DNA from: Actinomycetes bacterium
GTDB lineage: Bacteria > Planctomycetota > Phycisphaerae > JAACET01
Direction of reading: 5' to 3'
Length of the DNA stretch: 64,000 nt
Assembly: GCA_030614915.1 (NCBI GenBank)
Contig: JAUXAG010000002.1
Coordinates: 124,001-188,000, forward strand
Shown: positions 1-8,968 of the stretch, piece after piece
Numbering within the stretch: position 1 is the stretch's first letter
Layout of the letters: the number at the start of each line of letters is the position of its first letter
Notes under the pieces: model-generated
Databases searched by the model: none
What the model saw: only the letters and a program-made list of their open reading frames with translations
What the model was told of the DNA's origin: nothing
Made by a program: the position numbers and the translations under genes

Positions 1-82
1 TTGTTAGCTCGTTTGGGCGTATGCAAAAGGTGTTGGAAATCGGACGGCTGAAAGATCGGCCAGCCAGAGGGTTTTGCCAGCC
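1..82. other. Upstream flank, possible tail of a preceding gene
   Basis: The window opens inside sequence that has no start of its own. One forward frame is open from base 1 to a TGA at 49-51 and could be the last codons of a gene upstream of rpmF, where a DUF177/YceD gene is often found. Sixteen codons are too few to identify it. Confidence 0.25.
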
Positions 83-268
83 ATGTTGCCAGTACAAAAG
101 AAAAGCAAATCAAAGACCCGCACCCGCCGAAGCCACCATAGGCTCAAGCGGGTCGGCTACGTATTGTGTCCCAAATGCGGCTCAGCTAAGCTGCCGCACG
201 CGGTCTGTGAAAACTGCGGACTCCTCAACCGTCGAGTATCTCTGAAAGTGGCCGAGAAAGGGAAATAG
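83..268 (+). CDS. rpmF: 50S ribosomal protein L32
   Basis: A small zinc-ribbon protein of the large ribosomal subunit, 61 residues. The N-terminus is rich in Lys and Arg and carries the family segment KSKTRTRRSHHRL. Two Cys pairs follow, CPKCG and CENCG, which would bind zinc. I chose the ATG at 83 over an upstream TTG at 74, because it places the basic segment where L32 normally has it and an AGAGGG element lies about 12 bases upstream. The stop is only 4 bases from plsX. The rpmF-plsX-fab order is widely conserved in bacteria and supports both calls. Confidence 0.93.
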   Translation: MLPVQKKSKSKTRTRRSHHRLKRVGYVLCPKCGSAKLPHAVCENCGLLNRRVSLKVAEKGK

Positions 269-272
269 CTCG

Positions 273-1259
273 ATGAAGCTAGCAGTAGATGCCATGGGTG
301 GAGACCAGGCTCCAGGCGAAGTAGTTTGCGGGGTATTGGACGCTCTGGAGTTCCTGGGAGACGACAAGGTGGTCCTGGTGGGCAGAGAAGCATCTATCAT
401 GGAGCAGCTGTCGGGGGATAACGGCTGGCGAGGGCGGGTGGAGATACTCCATGCGGAGGAGGTTATCGAGATGGGGGATTCTCCGATAAGCTCGGTGCGG
501 CAGAAAAAAGACTCATCGATCAATCGGCTGGTGGAGTTGGGGGCATCGGGGCAGGTGGATGCAGTGATTTCGGCGGGGAATACGGGTGCATACGTAGCGG
601 CCTGTCAGTTACGAATGAAGACGCTTCCGGGGGTTTTGCGTCCGGGGATAGCGGTGGCTATTCCGCATGCCAGCGGTGTCAGTGTAGTGGCGGATGTGGG
701 GGCCAACGTCTCATGCCGGCCCCAGAACCTTTACCAATATGCGGTGATGGCTTCGGTGTATTACGAGAAGCTGTTTCACAAGAAAGATCCGCGGGTAGGG
801 CTGCTGTCAGTGGGAGAAGAGGAATCAAAAGGCAACCAGCTGGTGCGGGAAGCCCATGAGCTGTGTAAAGCAGATGAGAAGATGAACTTCGTGGGCAATA
901 TTGAAGGACGGGACATTTTCGGGGGAATCTGCGAGGTGATGATCTGCGAAGGCTTCGTGGGCAATGTCCTGCTGAAGGTTGTGGAAGCTCTGGTGGGTAA
1001 TCTGATGGAAACCGTACAAGCAATAGCCCGGGAGCAGATACCGGAGACGGCGGCGGCTCTTGTTCCCATAACGCGTGGCATACAGTGCCGTTACGACCAT
1101 TCGGAGTATGGTGGTGCCCCGCTGCTGGGCCTGCAGAAACTGAGCATAAAATGCCACGGTTCGAGCAATCGTCAGGCGGTGAAGAATGCGATCCGGGTGG
1201 CTCGAAACTTGGCCTACGACCACTTGAACGAACAAATAGTCGAACGACTCAACAAATAA
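273..1259 (+). CDS. plsX: Phosphate acyltransferase PlsX
   Basis: PlsX converts acyl-ACP to acyl-phosphate, the acyl donor that PlsY uses to start phospholipid synthesis at the membrane. The 328-residue length is normal. It opens with MKLAVDAMGGDQAPGEVV, the family N-terminal signature, followed by a stretch containing SAGNTGA and a C-terminal half with GFVGNVLLKVVEA. It sits 4 bases after rpmF and 13 bases before fabH, so it is almost certainly translated from a shared transcript. There is no sign of truncation. Confidence 0.96.
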   Translation: MKLAVDAMGGDQAPGEVVCGVLDALEFLGDDKVVLVGREASIMEQLSGDNGWRGRVEILHAEEVIEMGDSPISSVRQKKDSSINRLVELGASGQVDAVISAGNTGAYVAACQLRMKTLPGVLRPGIAVAIPHASGVSVVADVGANVSCRPQNLYQYAVMASVYYEKLFHKKDPRVGLLSVGEEESKGNQLVREAHELCKADEKMNFVGNIEGRDIFGGICEVMICEGFVGNVLLKVVEALVGNLMETVQAIAREQIPETAAALVPITRGIQCRYDHSEYGGAPLLGLQKLSIKCHGSSNRQAVKNAIRVARNLAYDHLNEQIVERLNK

Positions 1260-1272
1260 TCAGGCAGGAAAC

Positions 1273-2265
1273 ATGACGGACAAACCGGGTGCGGTGATTG
1301 CCGGGACAGGAAGCTATATACCTGAAAAGGTGCTTACGAATTTTGATCTGACAAAACTGGTGGATACTTCGGACGAATGGATCACGGTGCGGACGGGTAT
1401 CAAAGAGCGACACATCGCCGGTGAGGGGGAAACGACGGCGAGCATGGCGATAACGGCATCAGAGAGGGCTTTGGAAGATGCGGGGGTGGGGGCTGAACAA
1501 ATCGATGCCATAATCTGTGCAACAATTACCCCGGAGATGCCTTTGCCGGCGACGGCGTGTTTTATCCAGGACAAGCTGGGAGCGGAGCAGGCATCAGCAT
1601 TTGACATCGCGGCAGCGTGCAGCGGGTTTATCTATGGTCTAGAGATAAGCAAAATGTTCATCGAGAGCGGGCGGTACGAGCATGTACTGCTGGTGGGCAG
1701 TGAAACGCTGAGCCGGATCACCGATTACCAAGACCGGAGCACGTGCATTCTGTTCGGTGACGGGGCTGGTACAGCCGTGCTAAAGGCGAGCAACAACCGG
1801 CAAGAAGGGATTATCTATACGAACTTGAAATCGGACGGGCATAAATGGGATATGCTGCAATTGCCGGGATGCGGATCACGATATCCAGCCAGCCAAGAGG
1901 TTCTGGACAAGCGGATGCAATACATGAAAATTCAGGGCCGGGCAATATACAAGTTTGCGGTGAACTCGATGCAGGAATTGATAGTTGATGCCATGAAGAA
2001 CTGCGATTTGTCAATAGATGACGTGAAAATGGTGGTGCCGCACCAGGTGAATCGACGAATTATTGACTCGGCCATGAAAAAATTGGGCTTTCCGGCGGAG
2101 AAGGCATACATCAACATAGATCGCTGCGGGAATACATCTTCGGCATCGGTTCCCATAGCTCTGGATGAGGCCCGGCGAGAAGGTAAGCTGGTGGCGGGGG
2201 ATACGATTATCATGGTGGCTTTTGGCGGGGGACTTACCTGGGGTTCGGCAGTAGTGAGATTATAG
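1273..2265 (+). CDS. fabH: Beta-ketoacyl-ACP synthase III FabH
   Basis: FabH starts type II fatty acid synthesis by condensing acetyl-CoA, or a branched acyl-CoA, with malonyl-ACP. The 330-residue protein shows the complete Cys-His-Asn triad: Cys116 in AAACSGF, His257 in VPHQVNRR and Asn287 in CGNTSSASVP. The C-terminus ends with the FGGGLTWGS signature. An AGGAAAC element just upstream of the ATG fits a ribosome binding site. It lies 13 bases after plsX. Primer preference (acetyl versus branched) cannot be read by eye. Confidence 0.96.
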   Translation: MTDKPGAVIAGTGSYIPEKVLTNFDLTKLVDTSDEWITVRTGIKERHIAGEGETTASMAITASERALEDAGVGAEQIDAIICATITPEMPLPATACFIQDKLGAEQASAFDIAAACSGFIYGLEISKMFIESGRYEHVLLVGSETLSRITDYQDRSTCILFGDGAGTAVLKASNNRQEGIIYTNLKSDGHKWDMLQLPGCGSRYPASQEVLDKRMQYMKIQGRAIYKFAVNSMQELIVDAMKNCDLSIDDVKMVVPHQVNRRIIDSAMKKLGFPAEKAYINIDRCGNTSSASVPIALDEARREGKLVAGDTIIMVAFGGGLTWGSAVVRL

Positions 2266-2340
2266 TCCGCACCAACACGGAAGATCGCGGATTCAGGATT
2301 GGAAACTGCTGGCAAGAATTGGCCCAGAGCGTGATGTAAC

Positions 2341-3270
2341 ATGGCTGAGAAAGTAGGCTATATATTTCCGGGTCAAGGTGCCCAAGAGATAGGGATGGGC
2401 CAAGATGTGTACCAAGGTTATGATTGTGCCCGGGAGATCTTCGAGCAAGCCAGCGATCTGAGCGGGATTGACCTGGCAGAGGTGTGTTTCAAGGGCCCGG
2501 CTGATCGGCTCAATGCCACGGACGTCAGCCAGGTGGCTATGCTAACGACGAGCATGGCCTTGCTTCGGGCGGGCGAGGAAAGCGGGGCCCTGGCGGGCGA
2601 TGGCATTGCCGCTATGGGGGGGCTGAGCCTGGGCGAGTATACGGCCCTGTGTGTGGCAGGTGTTCTGGAGTTCGACGAAGCAGTCAAACTGGTTCAGAAA
2701 CGCGGTCAATACATGCAAGCTGCATCTGAGGCGAACCCGGGGACGATGGTGGTACTGCGAGGAGCCGACGAACAAACGGTAGAGGACCTTTGCAGACAGG
2801 CCAGCGACGGTGAGGTGTTATGGCCGGCTAACTACAACTGTCCGGGGCAAATAGTGGCCTCGGGGAGCAAGACGGCCTGCGGGCGCTTGGCGGAACTGGC
2901 CCAACAGCAGCAGATTGCAACCATTGAGCTGCGGGTAGCCGGGGCCTTTCACAGTAAACTAATGAGTCCAGCAAGGGAACGTTTGGCCGAAGCCCTGGCA
3001 GAAGTCAACCTGAAAGAACCACAAATCCCGGTGGCCTGTAACATATCGGGCCGGTATTACCGTAACAGCGAAGAAGTGCGCGAGAAGCTGGCCAGGCAGG
3101 TGGATAACCCAATACGTTGGCAAAAATGCATGGAAACAATGATCGCCGACGGTATCGAACAATACTACGAGATCGGGCCGGGTAAAGTGCTGGCGGGTCT
3201 GGGGCGGAGGATTAGCCGAAAAGTCAAAGTGAAAAGCATTAATGATCCAAGTGGATTTGACAAGACATAG
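2341..3270 (+). CDS. fabD: Malonyl-CoA:ACP transacylase FabD
   Basis: FabD moves the malonyl group from CoA to the acyl carrier protein. The 309-residue protein begins with the family sequence IFPGQGAQEIGMG. The nucleophile Ser96 sits in GLSLGEYTA and the partner His204 in AGAFHSKLM. Length and motif order are normal. It lies 75 bases after fabH and 18 bases before fabG in the same direction. The 75-base gap holds no clear promoter. Confidence 0.95.
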   Translation: MAEKVGYIFPGQGAQEIGMGQDVYQGYDCAREIFEQASDLSGIDLAEVCFKGPADRLNATDVSQVAMLTTSMALLRAGEESGALAGDGIAAMGGLSLGEYTALCVAGVLEFDEAVKLVQKRGQYMQAASEANPGTMVVLRGADEQTVEDLCRQASDGEVLWPANYNCPGQIVASGSKTACGRLAELAQQQQIATIELRVAGAFHSKLMSPARERLAEALAEVNLKEPQIPVACNISGRYYRNSEEVREKLARQVDNPIRWQKCMETMIADGIEQYYEIGPGKVLAGLGRRISRKVKVKSINDPSGFDKT

Positions 3271-3288
3271 GAGACGTAGGAGCAAGAC

Positions 3289-4023
3289 ATGAAAGGTCGG
3301 GTGGCTATTGTAACGGGAGCGGCCCGAGGCATTGGCCGAGAAATATGCCTGAAACTTGCCGGCCGCGGGGCCGACATTGTGGGGGTGGACCTTCTGGAAG
3401 AGGAACTGGCCCAGACGGTCAAGGAGCTGAAGGACAAGGGGATCAAGGCTACGGGCAAATCGACCAATGTAACCGACGCCGGGGCAATGAAGGAAATGGT
3501 GAAAGGGGTGGTCGAAAAATTCGGCAAAGTGGATATAATGGTCAATAATGCGGGGATAACTCGCGACGGGCTTTTATTGACTATGGATGAAAAGCAATGG
3601 GACCAGGTGATAAATGTGAACCTGAAGGGGGTTTTCATCGGTATTCAAGCGGTTTCGCGGCCTATGATGCGTGCGAAGTACGGCCGAATTGTGAATATGG
3701 CGAGCGTTTCGGGGGTGATGGGCAATCCGGGGCAGGCCAATTACGCAGCGAGCAAGGCTGGAGTTATCGGTCTTACCAAGACGGCGGCCAAGGAGCTGGG
3801 TCGGAAGAATATTACGGTAAATGCAGTGGCGCCAGGGTTTATAGATACAGAGATGACTCGGGCCCTTCCGGAACGCCTAACCGAAGCGGTCAAGCCATTG
3901 ATAGCCCTGAGGCGTCTGGGGGAGGCTGAGGAGGTGGCCTCAGTAGTGGCCTTTTTGGCCAGCGACGAGGCCAGCTACATCACTGGGCAGGTGCTGATAG
4001 TGGACGGGGGATTGCGGATGTAA
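3289..4023 (+). CDS. fabG: 3-oxoacyl-ACP reductase FabG
   Basis: FabG reduces 3-oxoacyl-ACP with NADPH in each elongation cycle. It is a classical short-chain dehydrogenase of 244 residues with a GAARGIGREI cofactor loop at the N-terminus, NNAGITRD in the middle and the catalytic Tyr152-x3-Lys156 in NYAASKAG. The C-terminus ends in ITGQVLIVDGGLRM, typical of FabG rather than a generic SDR. It lies between fabD and acpP, the standard position. Confidence 0.95.
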   Translation: MKGRVAIVTGAARGIGREICLKLAGRGADIVGVDLLEEELAQTVKELKDKGIKATGKSTNVTDAGAMKEMVKGVVEKFGKVDIMVNNAGITRDGLLLTMDEKQWDQVINVNLKGVFIGIQAVSRPMMRAKYGRIVNMASVSGVMGNPGQANYAASKAGVIGLTKTAAKELGRKNITVNAVAPGFIDTEMTRALPERLTEAVKPLIALRRLGEAEEVASVVAFLASDEASYITGQVLIVDGGLRM

Positions 4024-4148
4024 TTGTTGTGAGAAAACAGTTGCAGGCCCTGGAGGCGAAGGTTATATTGTCGGGCCTTAGAAATAGCCGTTTGAGGAAT
4101 AGACTGATCTGAAAAAGGGGTTCTTTAGCCGCGACAAGGAGATGGACA

Positions 4149-4400
4149 GTGCCTACAGAAGCAGAAATCGAAGAAAAGGTATATCAAATCGTCAGCGAAC
4201 AGATGGGTATTGATAAGTCTGAGCTGGCTCGGGACACATCGTTTGTGGATGATCTGAACGCCGATTCGCTGGATACGGTAGAATTGGTCATGGAATTCGA
4301 AGACGAGTTCGAGTTGAGTATCCCAGACGAGGAGGCGGAGAAAATCCGCACCATCGGCCAAACCATAGACTACATCGTGGAACACCGTAAAGAGAAGTAG
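4149..4400 (+). CDS. acpP: Acyl carrier protein
   Basis: The acidic 83-residue carrier holds growing acyl chains on a 4'-phosphopantetheine arm attached to Ser40 in the motif [15 protein letters not shown]. The start is GTG at 4149, preceded by AAGGAG at 4136-4141 with a 7-base spacer, which decides the start. The C-terminal extension EHRKEK is slightly longer than in the E. coli protein. The gap of 125 bases after fabG is the largest in the cluster and could hold a separate acpP promoter, though none stands out. Confidence 0.96.
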   Translation: MPTEAEIEEKVYQIVSEQMGIDKSELARDTSFVDDLNADSLDTVELVMEFEDEFELSIPDEEAEKIRTIGQTIDYIVEHRKEK

Positions 4401-4414
4401 GGGATCCCTAATCC

Positions 4415-5659
4415 ATGCCGCCTCGTCGAGTAGTAATCACGGGTCTCGGGGCAATCACTTCCCTGGGGAAAGAGGTCGAGACCCTGTGGGAGGGGCTCTG
4501 TGCAGGTCGCAGCGGCATTGTGCCAGTACGTCGCTTTGAAGCCGAAAGATACTCCTGCCACATAGGTGGAGAATTGACCGACTTCGAGCCGACGAAATAC
4601 ATGGGCAGTAAGCAGGCCAGGCGGGTCGACCGGGTAACACAGTTTGCCTTGATAGCAGCGCGAGAGGCGGTGGCGGATTCGGGGCTGGATTTCTCAAAGG
4701 AAGACCCGTTTCGTGCGGGGGTGATCGTAGGGTCAGGGATCGGGGGTCTAGAAGAGCTGGAAACCCAGCACAAACGTCTGCTGACATACGGCCCCAAGCG
4801 GGTTTCACCGTTTACGATACCTCGGCTGATGGTCAACGCCAGTGCGGGGAATATTTCGATAGAATACAGGATCAAGGGTCCGAACTCGGCAACGGCGACA
4901 GCGTGCGCTTCGGGGACCAATGCCATGGGGGACGCGTTGCGGGTAATCCAGCGAGATGAAGCAGATGTCATGATTGCCGGCGGTGCAGAGGCGGCGTTGA
5001 CAGAGATCGGTTTGGCGAGCTTCTGTGCTCTAAAGGCGTTGTCTCGTCGGAATAACGAACCGGCGCGTGCGAGCCGACCTTTTGATTCGGATCGGGATGG
5101 ATTTGTGCTGTCCGAAGGGGCAGGCATCGTGGTATTCGAGGAACTAGAGCACGCCGAGCGGCGTGAGTGCAAGATCTATGCCGAGGTAATCGGCTACGGG
5201 ATGAGCGGGGACGGATACCACATAACCGCGCCGGACCCGCAGGGCCTAGGGGCTTCGCAGGCCATGCGTCTGGCTCTGGACGACGCTAAGCTTAACTCTG
5301 ACCAGATAGACTACATCAACGCCCACGGTACAGCCACACAGGCTGGAGATATCTCTGAGACCGTCGCTATCAAGAACGTCTTCGGGCCATCGGCCTATAA
5401 GGTGCCAATCAGCTCGACCAAGAGCCAACTTGGACATTTGCTTGGTGCCTCGGGGGGGGTTGAAATGGTGGCCCTTGCTCTGACATTGGAGCGGGGAGTC
5501 ATCCCGCCGACTATTAACCTGGAAACGCCGGACCCTAAATGTGACCTGGACTACGTGCCCTTGACGGCCCGTCAGAAAAAGGTGAAAGTAGGGATGACTA
5601 ACTCGTTCGGTTTCGGCGGACACAACGCGGTTCTAATCATCAAACACTACTCTAGCTAA
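4415..5659 (+). CDS. fabF: Beta-ketoacyl-ACP synthase II FabF
   Basis: FabF elongates acyl-ACP by condensation with malonyl-ACP. The 414-residue thiolase-fold protein shows the Cys-His-His triad: Cys164 in ATACASG, one His in NAHGTATQAGD and one in STKSQLGHLLGASGG. The N-terminus RRVVITGLGAITSLG and the C-terminal NSFGFGGHNA are family hallmarks. It follows acpP by 14 bases. No fabZ, fabI or acc gene follows, so the pathway is completed elsewhere. Confidence 0.96.
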   Translation: MPPRRVVITGLGAITSLGKEVETLWEGLCAGRSGIVPVRRFEAERYSCHIGGELTDFEPTKYMGSKQARRVDRVTQFALIAAREAVADSGLDFSKEDPFRAGVIVGSGIGGLEELETQHKRLLTYGPKRVSPFTIPRLMVNASAGNISIEYRIKGPNSATATACASGTNAMGDALRVIQRDEADVMIAGGAEAALTEIGLASFCALKALSRRNNEPARASRPFDSDRDGFVLSEGAGIVVFEELEHAERRECKIYAEVIGYGMSGDGYHITAPDPQGLGASQAMRLALDDAKLNSDQIDYINAHGTATQAGDISETVAIKNVFGPSAYKVPISSTKSQLGHLLGASGGVEMVALALTLERGVIPPTINLETPDPKCDLDYVPLTARQKKVKVGMTNSFGFGGHNAVLIIKHYSS

Positions 5660-5964
5660 ATATTTTGGCTGGCTTTGACGGTGATTCGGCCATAAGGTCG
5701 CCCAATACCTGTCCTTAGGCCGGGCAGAGCTCTATGGCAAAGCGTCCGCGAGGGACTCGGGCTTGACCAGCAGGGCAAAAGCGTATATGCTTAAGGGGGC
5801 CAATCCTGTGAGCCGATAGGCCTTTCGGCACGGTTTTATCAAGCGGCAGGGTGGTTTTTCGGCTGGTGGAGCCGGAGGTTGGCTGTAAGGACTAGGAAAG
5901 TGTAAGCTCTTATTTTAGCGTCACTTGCTGAGGTCCAGAGCTATCTGGCAAACAAAAAGCACCT
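5660..5964 (+). other. Intergenic region with GC-rich hairpins
   Basis: About 305 bases without a gene separate fabF from the first PilB-type ATPase. Several potential hairpins are visible, for example GTCC with GGAC around 5745-5757 and CCGA with TCGG around 5813-5827, the latter followed by a T-rich stretch that might end the fab transcript. It could hold the fab terminator and the leader of the pilus cluster. I could not match it to a known riboswitch by eye. Confidence 0.4.
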
Positions 5965-7716
5965 ATGGCTAAGCGAAAAAAACGTTTAGGGGAGATTATG
6001 GTCGACTGGGGGCTGGTAGAGCCTTCAGCGATAACGGCGGCTCTGGAGTACGCCTCGCGTAACCAGATGCGACTGGGAGAGGCCCTGGTAGCCCTGGGGA
6101 GCGTTTCGGAGGATGACGTTGCCAAGGCGCTGGCCAGCCAGTTTGACCTGGAATATAGGGACCTGGAACGCCATCCAATCGACGCGTCGGCCATTTCGCT
6201 GATACCGGAGGATATCATCAGGCGCCATTTCGTCCTTCCCGTGGAACGACGTGACAGCCACCTCAAGGTGATTATCACAGACCCGCTGGACCTGGAAACC
6301 CTTGATTCACTGAGGTTTAGGCTGAATGTTGACCTGGAATGCTCGCTGGCAGCGCTGTCCAAGGTCAAGGCGGTGGTCCAGGCCCACTTTCAGGATCAGC
6401 AAAAAGATACCCTGGACGGGACGATTTCGGACCTGACTCAAATGGGCACCCAGATGAGCGAAACGCTGATGGGGGCTGACGTGCAGTCTGCGGGGCGGCT
6501 GGGGATGGGCGAAGAGGAGTCGTCAGCACCAATCGTGAAGCTGGTGACGGCAATTATCAGCTCGGCGGTGCAGTCGCGGTCGTCCGATATTCACATTGAA
6601 CCGATGGCTGACAGGGTGCGGGTTCGCTACCGTATCGATGGAGTCTGTCTGGAGCGGGAGAGTATTCCCAAACGGATGCAGAACTCGGTTATCAGCCGTC
6701 TGAAGATTATGTCAGGTATGGACATAGCGACCAAGCGGCTACCCCAGGACGGGCGAATTAAACTGGCGGTTGGGGCCGAGGAGATAGATTTCCGCGTTTC
6801 GGCACTGCCCGGCTATCACGGTGAAAGCCTAGTACTTCGTATTTTGCGTCCCGAGACGGCTCAGCTGGGCATTGAGGCCCTGGGCTTCGAGCCTGACGAC
6901 CACGAGCGTTTTGAGCGGATTATCCGCCGACCCAATGGGATATTTCTGGTTACCGGACCCACCGGTTCGGGCAAGACGACAACCCTTTATGCGGCCTTGA
7001 ACACCCTGAACCGTCCTGACGTAAAGATTATTACCGCCGAGGATCCGGTGGAGTACAACTTCCCGGGGATGAACCAGTGCGAGGTGCAGGAGGAAATTGG
7101 CCGGACTTTTCCGATAATTCTCAGGTCAATGCTTCGGCAGGCGCCAAACATCATTCTCGTGGGCGAAATTCGTGATTATGAAGTCGCGGATGTCGCCATG
7201 GCCGCCGCATTAACTGGACACCTGGTTTTCAGTACGCTACATACAAACGATGCTCCCAGTGCCATAACTCGTTTGCTAGACATAGGTATAAAGCCGTTTT
7301 TGGTCTCTTCGGCGGTGCAGGCGATCATGGCCCAGCGTCTGATTCGGAAGATTTGCGATAATTGCCGGGAAGAATATAAAAACCCGGACCCGAAGTTCCT
7401 GAAAGTGCTGGGGTTTTCAGAGCAGGAGGTGGCAACAGGGAGATTTCAACACGGGGCGGGCTGTGAGAAGTGCAACAATAGCGGCTACCATGGGCGTCAG
7501 GGGATATTCGAACTATGTGCCATGAACAGTGAGCTGCGGGAACTGGCCTTCAACCGGGCGCCTCTAAGCGAGCTCAAACGGGCAGCAAAGGCCACGGGGA
7601 TGAGAACGCTGCTGGATGACGGGCGACGGAAAGTGGTCAGCGGTGTAACGACGCCCGAGGAAGTGACCAGGGTTACCGTGCAGGATATAGAAGTGGTAGA
7701 GAGCGAAACGGACTGA
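5965..7716 (+). CDS. PilB/GspE-family assembly ATPase with MshEN-like N-terminus
   Basis: A hexameric cytoplasmic ATPase that powers pilin or pseudopilin assembly. The 583-residue protein starts with two MshEN-type repeats (RLGEIMVDWG about residues 7-16, RLGEALVALG about 33-42). Some MshEN domains bind cyclic-di-GMP. The ATPase core has Walker A GPTGSGKTT from residue 331, an Asp box with EDPVEY, Walker B ILVGEIRD and a His box with STLHTND. A tetracysteine zinc element follows (CDNC and CEKC). It heads a run of pilus genes and a paralogue lies two genes downstream. PilB and GspE cannot be separated by sequence alone. Confidence 0.9.
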   Translation: MAKRKKRLGEIMVDWGLVEPSAITAALEYASRNQMRLGEALVALGSVSEDDVAKALASQFDLEYRDLERHPIDASAISLIPEDIIRRHFVLPVERRDSHLKVIITDPLDLETLDSLRFRLNVDLECSLAALSKVKAVVQAHFQDQQKDTLDGTISDLTQMGTQMSETLMGADVQSAGRLGMGEEESSAPIVKLVTAIISSAVQSRSSDIHIEPMADRVRVRYRIDGVCLERESIPKRMQNSVISRLKIMSGMDIATKRLPQDGRIKLAVGAEEIDFRVSALPGYHGESLVLRILRPETAQLGIEALGFEPDDHERFERIIRRPNGIFLVTGPTGSGKTTTLYAALNTLNRPDVKIITAEDPVEYNFPGMNQCEVQEEIGRTFPIILRSMLRQAPNIILVGEIRDYEVADVAMAAALTGHLVFSTLHTNDAPSAITRLLDIGIKPFLVSSAVQAIMAQRLIRKICDNCREEYKNPDPKFLKVLGFSEQEVATGRFQHGAGCEKCNNSGYHGRQGIFELCAMNSELRELAFNRAPLSELKRAAKATGMRTLLDDGRRKVVSGVTTPEEVTRVTVQDIEVVESETD

Positions 7717-7768
7717 ACGAGTAAGCCGGGCTGGGGGGGGACGGCAGGGCTGTTGCTGGGAGAAAAAG

Positions 7769-8899
7769 ATGGCTATTCACATAGACCGACTTTTGGAGAC
7801 GTGCGTAAAACGAAATGCCTCCGACTTGCACCTTCACGTTGGGCGACCGCCAACCCTGAGAATACACGGCCGGCTGCGAGCACTGAAGACCCAAGTGCTG
7901 GAACCGGCTGACACGGTGGCCCTGATGAAGAGCGTGGCCCCGGAACGGTGCCAACAGGAACTGCAGGAGGAAGGAGGTTCGGACTTCGGTTTTGCCTTTG
8001 GAGACAAGGGGCGATTCAGGGTCTCGATCTACCGGCAGCGAGGCAATGTATCTCTGTCGTTGCGGCTGATCCCTTCGCGGTTGATGAGTTTCGAGGAAAT
8101 CGGGCTGCCGGCAATCGTAAAGGACCTTTTACGGCGTCCAAGGGGGCTTTTTCTGGTTACTGGGCCAACCGGGTCGGGTAAGACGACGACTCTGGCAACG
8201 ATGATTAACTTTATAAACGAGCAGATAGATCACCATATCATTACGATTGAAGACCCGATCGAATACTACCACGCCCACAAGAAATCGATAGTGAGCCAGC
8301 GTGAGGTGGGTGTTGACGTTCCCAGTTTCGCGGAGGCTCTGCGTCGGGTACTGCGTATGGACCCGGATGTAATCCTGGTGGGTGAGCTGCGTGACCTAGA
8401 GACGATGGAGGCAGCGGTTCGAGCGGCAGAGACCGGGCACCTGGTGTTCGGAACGGTGCACACTACGGGGGCTCAGGGAACGATTAACCGAATCATCGAT
8501 GCCTTTCCGGTGAATCAGCAGGAGCAGATGCGGGTGCAGTTGAGCACTTCGCTGATCGCGATACTGAGCCAGTTACTGCTGACGAACCAGAGAGAAGTCG
8601 GGCGGATAGCGGTGTTCGAATTTCTGGTGATGACTCCGGCTATCGCCAATTTGATCCGGGAGAACAAGACCTTCCGGATAGACTCGAATATTCAGACCGG
8701 CAAGCGTTATGGGATGCAGTTGCTGGACGATCACCTCTGGGAGCTTTACAACGAGGGGGTGGTATCGCTAGAGGACATGATGGACGTGGTCCGGCACCCG
8801 CTGAGCGTGCAGGAGCGACTGGACCGCGCACAGGCGGGGATACCGGAGGTGCTGACAGCAGTTGCAGATGAAGAGGAGCCGGCACGGCCAGCCCAGTAG
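7769..8899 (+). CDS. pilT: PilT-family twitching/retraction ATPase
   Basis: PilT depolymerises type IV pili, pulling the cell or retracting the filament. The 376-residue protein has the short PilT N-terminal domain (SDLHLHVGRPPTLRIHG), Walker A GPTGSGKTT from residue 132, Walker B VILVGELRD and the PilT segment AAETGHLVFGTVHT. It lacks the tetracysteine element and the MshEN region, which separates it from the two PilB-type neighbours. It is about 30 residues longer than typical PilT, with a low-complexity acidic tail. Its presence argues for retractable pili rather than a pure type II secretion system. Confidence 0.9.
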   Translation: MAIHIDRLLETCVKRNASDLHLHVGRPPTLRIHGRLRALKTQVLEPADTVALMKSVAPERCQQELQEEGGSDFGFAFGDKGRFRVSIYRQRGNVSLSLRLIPSRLMSFEEIGLPAIVKDLLRRPRGLFLVTGPTGSGKTTTLATMINFINEQIDHHIITIEDPIEYYHAHKKSIVSQREVGVDVPSFAEALRRVLRMDPDVILVGELRDLETMEAAVRAAETGHLVFGTVHTTGAQGTINRIIDAFPVNQQEQMRVQLSTSLIAILSQLLLTNQREVGRIAVFEFLVMTPAIANLIRENKTFRIDSNIQTGKRYGMQLLDDHLWELYNEGVVSLEDMMDVVRHPLSVQERLDRAQAGIPEVLTAVADEEEPARPAQ

Positions 8900-8968
8900 A
8901 GCGTTTGCATGGTCCCGGCCCGCCTTGGCTATTGACCCTAAGATATAATGTAAAGGAAGGAGCTTGGT

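Noticed and set aside
5720-5830. GEMM cyclic-di-GMP riboswitch
   Set aside because: GGCAAA and a GCGA loop are present but the GACGCAAAGC part and the second helix are not.
8943-8948. TATAAT before the second PilB-type gene
   Set aside because: No -35 element at a suitable distance; TTGACC lies only 6 bases upstream.
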